This document shows, in pieces, positions 45,477 through 52,299 of a DNA stretch of 64,000 nucleotides. The stretch comes from Cyanobacteria bacterium SIG29. Lineage in GTDB: Bacteria; Cyanobacteriota; Vampirovibrionia; Gastranaerophilales; Gastranaerophilaceae. The notes under the pieces are model-generated. The model saw only the letters and a list, made by a program, of their open reading frames with translations. It was not told where the DNA came from and did not search any database. The stretch spans positions 124,001 to 188,000 of the forward strand of contig SUTV01000002.1 of the NCBI GenBank assembly GCA_015152515.1, written 5' to 3'. Position 1 is the stretch's first letter. Each line of letters starts with the position of its first letter. The position numbers and the translations under genes were made by a program.

Positions 45477-46448
45477 TTATAAAAGATTAAATAGTACTAC
45501 TGCAATTGTGCAGAAAATAAAGCTTACAAGAGAAAATACTAAAACGATTTTGTTTTCATTCCAACCACATAATTCAAAGTGGTGGTGAATTGGACTCATT
45601 TTAAAAATTCTTTTTCCTGTAAGTCTAAAACTTGTAACTTGTAATATTACAGACATTGTTTCACAGAAGAAAACAAAGCCAATTAATAAAATCCATAATT
45701 CAAATTTACCCATAACAGCTATTGTTGCTAAAAGTCCGCCTAAAGCTAGTGAACCAGTATCACCCATAAATACTTTTGCTGGGTATTTATTGAAGTATAA
45801 AAATGCTATAACTCCACCAATAGTTGCTGCTGAAATAATAGCTATATCTGTTTGACCTGTGAGTAAACAAATAATTGTACAAGCAATCATTGCAATAGCT
45901 GTATTTGAGCTTGCTAAACCATCTAAACCATCGGTTAAGTTTACTGCATTTGATACGCCTGTTATAAAAAATATTGCAAAGAATGGGTATAAATAACCAA
46001 TATCAAGACTATATTCGCCAATATTTAAATGTGTTTGCCCTGATAAAGTTATATAAATTGCTGGCAGTAATGAAATTGCAATTTGGAATAATAATTTATT
46101 TCTTGGTGTTAAACCAGCTTTATTTTCTTTATGTTTAATTTTTCCTAAATCATCTTTTAAACCTGCAAGCATAAAAAATAAAAAAGCCATTAATATAATT
46201 ATCGCAGATGTTGTTAAGCTTTGATTCATTGTTAAAGATACTAAAGAAGCTAAAATTATTGAAATAACAAAGAACACACCACCTGTTGTTGGAGTCCCTA
46301 CTTTTTTTGCGTGGTTTTCAGGTGCATCTTCTAAAATGTATTGAGTAAACATTTTTTTCTTTAAAAATTCTATATAAACAACACCTAAAAGCAAGGTCAA
46401 AACAAAAGCTATAAGTAATGCTACAACTGTTAAAATATTAAAATTCAT
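45477..46448 (-). CDS. mraY: Phospho-N-acetylmuramoyl-pentapeptide-transferase MraY
   Basis: 323 residues, ten membrane helices. Active-site motifs are DDLGKIKHKENKAGL (Asp pair), NAVNLTDGLDGLA, FMGDTGSLALGG and the HHHFE loop. It makes lipid I from undecaprenyl phosphate at the membrane. It overlaps murF by 1 nt. Confidence 0.98.
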   Translation of the reverse strand: MNFNILTVVALLIAFVLTLLLGVVYIEFLKKKMFTQYILEDAPENHAKKVGTPTTGGVFFVISIILASLVSLTMNQSLTTSAIIILMAFLFFMLAGLKDDLGKIKHKENKAGLTPRNKLLFQIAISLLPAIYITLSGQTHLNIGEYSLDIGYLYPFFAIFFITGVSNAVNLTDGLDGLASSNTAIAMIACTIICLLTGQTDIAIISAATIGGVIAFLYFNKYPAKVFMGDTGSLALGGLLATIAVMGKFELWILLIGFVFFCETMSVILQVTSFRLTGKRIFKMSPIHHHFELCGWNENKIVLVFSLVSFIFCTIAVVLFNLL

Positions 46449-47767
46449 TATTTCTTTAACTCCTCGATAATTTCTTCAAATTTCATAAATCTAGAAGCTT
46501 TTAAAAGTAGATTTGCTCCTTTTGGAAGGTTATTTTTTATGAAATCAGCAAGTTCTTTTTTTGTTTCAAAATGAATAGTTTTTAAATTTTTTGGTTGAAT
46601 GTATTTTGCCAAATCACCTGTGGTAAGAACATAATCGCATTCAAAATTTTCTAAAAAGATACCTGTTTCTTTGTGATATTCTTCTTCATTTAAACCAAGT
46701 TCGCCCATATCTCCTAATACAACGATTTTGGGTGATGGAGTGTGTTTTAAAAAGGTTTTTAAAGCTGCTTTAACAGATTCTGGGTTTGAATTATAGCTGT
46801 CATTGATAATATTAAACCTATCAACAACTTCAATATCCCAGCGTTTTTCAATAGGAGAAAATTCTTCAAGTCCCTTTGCAATAATATTTGTTGATAGTCC
46901 AGCAAAAAGCCCTGCTTCAATAACGCTTAATGCATTTTGAATATTGTGTTCTCCTCCTACATTTAATTTGTATTCTTGATTTTTGTATTCAAAAAGACAA
47001 GTATTAGATGTCATTTCAATAATCTTTAAATTTTTGTCCTCTAAATCAAAGTAAAAAGTTTCGTGTTTGTTATCATTTACTTCTTTTATTAAAGGATTGT
47101 TATGTGCGATTAAAATGCCATTTGGCTTTAAATATTTTGCAATTTCGAATTTTGCTTTTGCAATATTTAAAAGAGAACCAAGTCTGCCAATGTGCGCACT
47201 TCCAGAGTTTACTATAACGGCAATATCAGGTTCAGAGTATTTTGATAATAGCTCGATTTCGCCTAAGCCTCTCATTCCCATTTCTATAATTAAATATTTG
47301 GTATTTTCTTCAAGTGCAGATAGTGTTTGGCAAAGTCCAACTTCGTTATTATGATTTAAAATTGATTTAATTGTATTATCTGCGTTTTTAAAAACGCTAT
47401 ACATCATTTCTTTAACAGTGGTTTTTCCACTGCTACCAGTAATTGCAATTGTATATGGATTTATTTTGTTTTTATAATAATTTGCAAGTTGAAGATAAGC
47501 TTCTTTTGTATCTTTAACTAAAAGTATAAATTCTGCATTATTAAATAATTTATTTGGGTTAGAAGTTAAATATCCATTAGCACCATTTTCTAATGCTTTG
47601 TCAATAAAATTTTCACCATCAAAAGATTCACCTTTTAATGGAATGTAAACTTGTCCAGATTTTATAGTTCTAGTATCTGTTGAAAATTCGTATAAATTTT
47701 CGTTTGTAATTCCTTTTAATATCTGTGCATTACAAGCTTGAACTATCTCACTTAAACTAAGCTTCAT
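46448..47767 (-). CDS. murF: UDP-N-acetylmuramoyl-tripeptide--D-alanyl-D-alanine ligase MurF
   Basis: 439 residues: the N-terminal UDP-binding domain, P-loop ITGSSGKTTVKEMM, NHNNEVGLCQTL and the C-terminal NDSYNSNPESVKAAL plus GDMGELG. It adds D-Ala-D-Ala. I chose ATG 47767 (ribosome-binding site GGGGA) over an upstream TTG. It is the first gene of the cell-wall row; murC, murE and ftsZ are elsewhere. Confidence 0.97.
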   Translation of the reverse strand: MKLSLSEIVQACNAQILKGITNENLYEFSTDTRTIKSGQVYIPLKGESFDGENFIDKALENGANGYLTSNPNKLFNNAEFILLVKDTKEAYLQLANYYKNKINPYTIAITGSSGKTTVKEMMYSVFKNADNTIKSILNHNNEVGLCQTLSALEENTKYLIIEMGMRGLGEIELLSKYSEPDIAVIVNSGSAHIGRLGSLLNIAKAKFEIAKYLKPNGILIAHNNPLIKEVNDNKHETFYFDLEDKNLKIIEMTSNTCLFEYKNQEYKLNVGGEHNIQNALSVIEAGLFAGLSTNIIAKGLEEFSPIEKRWDIEVVDRFNIINDSYNSNPESVKAALKTFLKHTPSPKIVVLGDMGELGLNEEEYHKETGIFLENFECDYVLTTGDLAKYIQPKNLKTIHFETKKELADFIKNNLPKGANLLLKASRFMKFEEIIEELKK

Positions 47768-48049
47768 AAATTTCCCCAATCTTCTTTAATTTTACCATAA
47801 AACAAGACAGTTGGACTTGTAAATTTTTGTTTAAAAGTTTTTAGTTTTTTGTTACCAAAGTATTTTATGTTTCATTTATAAATTAATCGCAAATCTAATT
47901 ATAGTAAGCTATATGGCGATTGAATTTGAGAAAGATATTAGTATCGTAATGAATTTGTAACATAAATGTTAATAAAAATCTTATAAAAAGTAAATTTTGC
48001 TAGCTAAAAATACTTTATATACATGTGTGGAAAAGGAAAATAGTATTTT
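47768..48049. other. 282-nt intergenic region between divergent genes, nothing recognised
   Basis: AT-rich, holds the start regions of murF (minus) and the 48050 gene (plus). I see no clear paired promoter boxes, repeats or RNA structure. Confidence 0.4.
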
Positions 48050-49279
48050 ATGGTTAATGCAATTAGTCAAAATGTAGCAAGTGTGAAACCTTCATCTCAA
48101 ATTGATGATGCGAAAAAATTGGTAAAATATGTAAATTCAGAAGCTTTAACACAAAAGCCTGATACTTTTACAAGTATGACAAAAGATGTTGCAACTAGCA
48201 CATTATTATTTGATGGTTTACCAATTTTTAATTTATATAAAAGAAATAAAAAAACAAAAGGTTTTGGAACTGAAGCTTTAAAAACTTTAGATTCAAAAAA
48301 TATGGATGCTTTAAAGAAATTATTTAATAAAGAAAATGGTAAATTTTCATCTAGATTAGCTGAATTCATTTCAACAACAAATGGAAACAGAAAAGAATTA
48401 TATACAATTAAAGAAAATGTTAAATCTAAAGCAAAAGCAGATAAAATAGCTAAAAAAGCATTAAAAAATCAAAAAGTTGCTCAAAAAGTAGCACAAGAAG
48501 TTGCAGAAGAAACAGCACAAGAAGTTGCAAAAAAACCATCAGTAATTACAGAAGGTGTTAAAAAAGTTTCTGAAAAAGTTGGAAAAGTTACAGCTCCAGT
48601 TAAGAAAACTGTTGGCAAAGGTGCAAAAGCTGTTGGTGGCTTAAAAAAATCTCTTTCTGGTAAATTTGTACAAAAATTCCCAAATTTTGCTTCAAAAATG
48701 GGAAAAGTTGGTAAATTTATGAAATCTTCAGGCGCTGGCATTATGTTAGTATTCAGCGGATTAATTGAAGGTGTTACAGAAGTTGTTCCTACTTTCAAAG
48801 AATTAGGCAAAGAAAAAGGTATGAAACAACTTGGTAAATCAGCAGTTAAAGTTGCTGGTGATACAGCTGGTTTTATTGGCGGTGAAATGATAGGTACTGC
48901 TATTGGTACAGCAGCAGGTGCTGCTCTAGCTGGTACAAAAGTTGGTGCTGCTATTGGTAGTGTATTCCCTGGTTTTGGTACTGTAATCGGTGGTTTAATC
49001 GGATGTGCTTGCGGTATGGCTGGTTCTTTGATTATGGGTAAAATCACTAAAAAAATTACAGGTCCATCTGAAAGAGAACTTGCAAAAGAACAAGAACAAA
49101 CAAAATTAGCAGAAAAATCAATAAATGATAAAGAAACATTTGACCAATTAAAAGCTCAAACATTAACTAAAATCGAAGAAGAACAAGCTTTAACTGGAAC
49201 TTTATCAGAAGATTCACAAATTGCACAAAATATAATAAATAAATTTGATGAAACAAATCCATTTACAGCAACAGTTTAA
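48050..49279 (+). CDS. Hypothetical protein with Lys/Ala helix and glycine-zipper hydrophobic region
   Basis: 409 residues. The N-terminal third is polar. Residues 125-160 form a Lys/Ala/Gln-rich helix (KVAQKVAQEVAEETAQEVAK), 161-222 are basic, and 225-330 hold long Gly/Ala-rich hydrophobic stretches (AGIMLVFSGLIEG, IGGEMIGTAIGTAAGAALAG, VIGGLIGCACGMAGSLIMGK). The last 75 residues are charged. There is no Sec signal. The glycine-zipper part resembles residues 176-372 of the protein at 11534, so the two may share a membrane-insertion or export mode. Function unknown. A clean terminator follows. Confidence 0.75.
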   Translation: MVNAISQNVASVKPSSQIDDAKKLVKYVNSEALTQKPDTFTSMTKDVATSTLLFDGLPIFNLYKRNKKTKGFGTEALKTLDSKNMDALKKLFNKENGKFSSRLAEFISTTNGNRKELYTIKENVKSKAKADKIAKKALKNQKVAQKVAQEVAEETAQEVAKKPSVITEGVKKVSEKVGKVTAPVKKTVGKGAKAVGGLKKSLSGKFVQKFPNFASKMGKVGKFMKSSGAGIMLVFSGLIEGVTEVVPTFKELGKEKGMKQLGKSAVKVAGDTAGFIGGEMIGTAIGTAAGAALAGTKVGAAIGSVFPGFGTVIGGLIGCACGMAGSLIMGKITKKITGPSERELAKEQEQTKLAEKSINDKETFDQLKAQTLTKIEEEQALTGTLSEDSQIAQNIINKFDETNPFTATV

Positions 49280-49298
49280 TTAAAAATACTATAAGTTT

Positions 49299-49327
49299 AA
49301 AACCGTCCTCGTGGCGGTTTTTCGTAT
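49299..49327 (+). terminator. Rho-independent terminator after the glycine-zipper gene
   Basis: AAAACCGTC (49299-49307) and GGCGGTTTT (49313-49321) form a 9-bp stem with one G-U pair and a CTCGT loop, with a T-run behind it. Confidence 0.85.
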
Positions 49328-49499
49328 TTTGGGGAAAATAAAATGCGACCTAAGCCGCATAAGTCAAGAAAGGAATGGTTAGACTATTAATTTATTTGTA
49401 TTATTACATATTATTGTGTACTACGCAAATTTGTGAATATTTGTTAATAGTTTTTAACATTTCTTTTTCGGTGTTACGCTTTTTTAAAAGAGGTAAATT

Positions 49500-50309
49500 A
49501 TGAAAATTGGTATTATAAGTTTAGGTTTAATTGGTGGTTCTTTATTCAAAAATTTGTCTAAAACACGCTATGAAATTTATGCTGTTACATCAAATAGCGA
49601 AACTTTTGAAAAGGCAAAAAAATATACTGATAATGTTTCAAAAGATATAAATAGTTTAAAAGATTGTGATGTTGTTTTTGTTGCTTCTCCAATGAATAAA
49701 ACTATTGAAATTCTTGATGATTTAGAAAAAGTTGTCAGCGAAAATTGTATTGTGCTTGATTGTTCAAGCGTAAAAGAATTTGTAATGAAAAAGTCTAGAC
49801 CATATAAATTTATTGGTTCACATCCTATGGCAGGAACACAATTTAGCGGTTTTGATGCTTCTTTCAAAGAATTATTTGAAGGTGCTAAATGGGTATTAAC
49901 CCCATCAAAAAATGTGTCAGTTGAAGATATAGAATTGGTTGAAAAAATAATACATTGTACTGGAGCTGAAATTGTTATTACTACTGCAAAAGAGCACGAT
50001 AAAGCTGTTGCGTTAATTAGCCATATGCCTTTATTAATATCTCAAGCTATTTTTGCTAGTGCGAAAGATAATTCTCTTGCGTTAAAACTTGCTTCTAGCG
50101 GATTTAGAGATATGACAAGATTAGCAACATCAAACCTTGAAATGGCTTTTGATATGCGTGATTTTAATAATAAAAATATTGAATCAGCATTAGATGATTT
50201 TATTAATTCCATAAATTTTTTAAAAAACACTAAAGATATTGAAATATATGCCGATATTAAAAATATAAGGTCGAACATGTATTCAGAGGAAGGAAAAAAT
50301 ATTCTGTAA
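49500..50309 (+). CDS. tyrA: Prephenate/arogenate dehydrogenase (TyrA)
   Basis: 269 residues: NAD(P)-binding opening MKIGIISLGLIGGS, substrate motif SHPMAGTQFSGFDAS (about 109-123) and VALISHMPLLISQA (catalytic His region). It makes 4-hydroxyphenylpyruvate or tyrosine. No ACT domain is attached, so feedback control is not visible. Single gene with RBS AGAGG; a weak hairpin follows. Confidence 0.94.
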   Translation: MKIGIISLGLIGGSLFKNLSKTRYEIYAVTSNSETFEKAKKYTDNVSKDINSLKDCDVVFVASPMNKTIEILDDLEKVVSENCIVLDCSSVKEFVMKKSRPYKFIGSHPMAGTQFSGFDASFKELFEGAKWVLTPSKNVSVEDIELVEKIIHCTGAEIVITTAKEHDKAVALISHMPLLISQAIFASAKDNSLALKLASSGFRDMTRLATSNLEMAFDMRDFNNKNIESALDDFINSINFLKNTKDIEIYADIKNIRSNMYSEEGKNIL

Positions 50310-50333
50310 TTTGCCAAAAATGAGCAATAAAAA

Positions 50334-50351
50334 AACCGACTTATATCGGTT
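50334..50351 (+). terminator. Weak hairpin after tyrA
   Basis: AACCGA (50334-50339) and TCGGTT (50346-50351) pair in a 6-bp stem with loop CTTATA. The tail AAGTTCATTTTAT has no continuous T-run, so it is only a possible terminator. Confidence 0.4.
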
Positions 50352-50577
50352 AAGTTCATTTTATATCAGAGAGAGGAATCAGAGAGAGAAAACACTTATT
50401 TATCACATTTGGTAAGTTTAAAATATTAATATCCTATAATTATTAAGTGCCACATGATACATGTTTTATATCGTGTATTTTGTACACTTTTAACATATTG
50501 TTACAATTGCTTTTTCAAATCTTTAAATTAAAAGCTTAAAATATGATATGATTAAGCTAAATAAGGTGAAAAAGATT
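50352..50577. other. Intergenic region between tyrA and the tandem kinases
   Basis: A short direct repeat CAGAGAGAG occurs twice (about 50368-50390). The rest is AT-rich, with several TATAAT-like hexamers (for example around 50434 and 50541) but no clear -35 partner. No gene is seen. Confidence 0.35.
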
Positions 50578-51261
50578 ATGATTAGCAAATCAAGATTAAA
50601 TCAAGAACATAATTTACCAGGCACATTAATTTGTGTTGAAGGTATTGATGGTAGTGGAAAATCTACTCAACTTGCAATTCTTCGTGACTGGTTAAAATCA
50701 AGAAAGCAAGATGTTATTTTTACAGAGTGGAATTCATCAGATTTAATCTCTCAAACAACCAAATTAGCAAAAAAGAAAAATTTGCTTAGTCCAAGAACTT
50801 TTTCGCTTTTACACGCAGTAGATTTCGCTGACAGGCTAGAACAAGTAATTATTCCTGCTTTGAAAGCTGGATTCATTGTTCTTGCTGATAGATATGTTTA
50901 TACGGCTTTTGCTCGTGATGTTGCAAGAGGCGTTGATAGAGATTGGGTTAGAAAGGTTTATGGTTTTGCTGTTAAACCTGATTTGACGCTTTATTTTAGA
51001 GTTTCAGAAGAGGTTTCTTTAGAAAGAATTTGTTCAAATCGCTCACCTAAATTTTATGAAGCTGGTATGGATTTAAAAATTAGCTCTGATCCATATGAAA
51101 GCTATAAAATTTTTCAAAAAAGAGTTAATGACGAATATAAAAAAATGATTGATGAATATGATTTGATAGAAATTGATGCAAATGATAGTATTCATGAAAA
51201 ACAATTATATTTTAGAGAAAAAATTAAAGAGGTTCTAGCTCAAAAAGGAATTGAATTATAG
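50578..51261 (+). CDS. Thymidylate kinase-family protein, copy 1
   Basis: 227 residues from ATG 50578 (AAGGTG at 50564, 8 nt upstream). P-loop GIDGSGKSTQ, then TEWNSSDL, a long helix HAVDFADRLEQVIIPALKAG and the DRYVYTAFARDVARG motif (DRx thymidine-binding Arg). C-terminal part EAGMDLKISSDPYESYKIFQ. This is the subfamily with EW in place of EPGG after the P-loop. It forms dTDP from dTMP in the known members. The second copy follows without a gap. Roles may be split; both keep the P-loop and DRY. Confidence 0.85.
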   Translation: MISKSRLNQEHNLPGTLICVEGIDGSGKSTQLAILRDWLKSRKQDVIFTEWNSSDLISQTTKLAKKKNLLSPRTFSLLHAVDFADRLEQVIIPALKAGFIVLADRYVYTAFARDVARGVDRDWVRKVYGFAVKPDLTLYFRVSEEVSLERICSNRSPKFYEAGMDLKISSDPYESYKIFQKRVNDEYKKMIDEYDLIEIDANDSIHEKQLYFREKIKEVLAQKGIEL

Positions 51262-51921
51262 ATGGCAAAATATAAATCAAAACATGGCTATGAAGGCTTA
51301 TTAATTGTAATTGAAGGTACTGATGGTAGCGGAAAATCTACTCAAATTTCGAAGTTAAAACGTTGGATTGAGGACCAATCTTATGGTGCAATGGTTAGTG
51401 AATGGAAAACTTCTAAATTCATTGCAGATGCTATTAATGATGCAAAAGATAGGAATTTGTTGAATGCTACAACTTTTAGTCTTTTGTATGCTGCTGATTT
51501 TGCCGATAGACTAGAACAAGTAATTATTCCTGCTTTAAAAGCTGGTTTTGTTGTTATTTTAGATAGATATATTTATACTGCTTATGCGCGTGATGTTGTG
51601 CGTGGACATAATATTGAGTGGTTAAAAAATTTATATGATTATGCACCAGAACCTGATATGGTATTTTATTTAGATGTTCCTGTTGAAATTTTATTAAAAA
51701 GAATTATTGGTACAACAGGTTTAGATTATTGGGAATCTGGTAGAGATATTGGTTTGAGCAGTGACTTTTATAAGAGTTTTCAAATTTATCAAGGAAAGTG
51801 TCTTGAAGAGTATCATAAAATGATTGAAGAGTATGGTTTTATTGCTTTAGATGGCACACTTACAGAGAAAGAAATTCATAAAAAAATAATATCTCAAGTA
51901 AAAAATATTTTAGAAGTTTAA
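51262..51921 (+). CDS. Thymidylate kinase-family protein, copy 2
   Basis: 219 residues, starting directly after the stop codon of copy 1. P-loop GTDGSGKSTQ, SEWKTSKF, ADFADRLEQVIIPALKAG and DRYIYTAYARDVVRG align over the whole length with copy 1, with roughly 40-45% identical residues by eye. It is a tandem gene duplication. One copy may serve dTMP and the other another nucleotide monophosphate, or they may form a heterodimer, as dTMP kinases are dimers; neither is shown by the sequence. Confidence 0.85.
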   Translation: MAKYKSKHGYEGLLIVIEGTDGSGKSTQISKLKRWIEDQSYGAMVSEWKTSKFIADAINDAKDRNLLNATTFSLLYAADFADRLEQVIIPALKAGFVVILDRYIYTAYARDVVRGHNIEWLKNLYDYAPEPDMVFYLDVPVEILLKRIIGTTGLDYWESGRDIGLSSDFYKSFQIYQGKCLEEYHKMIEEYGFIALDGTLTEKEIHKKIISQVKNILEV

Positions 51922-51926
51922 ATTTT

Positions 51927-51954
51927 TTGAAAAATATTGAAAAACAGTTATAAT
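51927..51954 (+). promoter_or_regulatory. Predicted promoter for the DciA-like gene (leaderless)
   Basis: TTGAAA (51927-51932), 16-nt spacer and TATAAT (51949-51954). The ATG at 51961 is 6 nt further on, so the transcript would start at the start codon. No Shine-Dalgarno is present. Confidence 0.65.
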
Positions 51955-51960
51955 AACTAT

Positions 51961-52299
51961 ATGAAAAGAATTAATAATTCTAATTTTGAATTGCTTCAAG
52001 ACATTTTTAAAGATATAGAGTTTAATTATGTTGAAAAAAATGTTCAAAATCTAGAAAACATGGTACTTTTTTGGATAGATATAGTCGGAGAGAAAATTTC
52101 AAAATTTTCTAAAGTTTTAGAGTTTTCTGACGATGACATATTAACCATTGCATGTAGTGATTCTTTTGTTGCTAATGAATTGTTTTTAGAAAAAGATAAA
52201 TTACTTAGTAAAATGAATGAAAAGTCTGCAAAAATGGGTATTAAAATAAAAGATATGAAATTTAATTATAAGAAATGGAAGAACGAATATGATGTATAA
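51961..52299 (+). CDS. DUF721 / DciA-like replicative helicase loader
   Basis: 112 residues. The DUF721 pattern is visible: a helix with WIDIVGEKISKFSK near residue 38, then LEFSDDDILTIACSDSFVANEL and an Ile-Lys-rich end. DciA is the ancestral bacterial DnaB-loader in species without DnaC/DnaI; none of those loaders is in the window. DUF721 members vary, and only a fold search would prove it. It overlaps the next gene (pilin chimera) by 11 nt. Confidence 0.7.
   Translation: MKRINNSNFELLQDIFKDIEFNYVEKNVQNLENMVLFWIDIVGEKISKFSKVLEFSDDDILTIACSDSFVANELFLEKDKLLSKMNEKSAKMGIKIKDMKFNYKKWKNEYDV

Noticed and set aside
48481-49047. Minus-strand open frame of 188 codons inside the glycine-zipper gene
   Set aside because: Antisense of Gly/Ala/Lys-rich coding sequence; the Pro/Ala-rich product has no protein features.
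49343-49390. 15-codon open frame (MRPKPHKSRKEWLDY) upstream of tyrA, considered as a leader peptide
   Set aside because: Only one Tyr at the end, no attenuator-like alternative hairpins before tyrA; it lies just after a terminator and is likely chance.
50368-50390. CAGAGAGAG direct repeat upstream of the tandem kinases
   Set aside because: Two short copies only; no palindromic form or known operator pattern, so no function is claimed.
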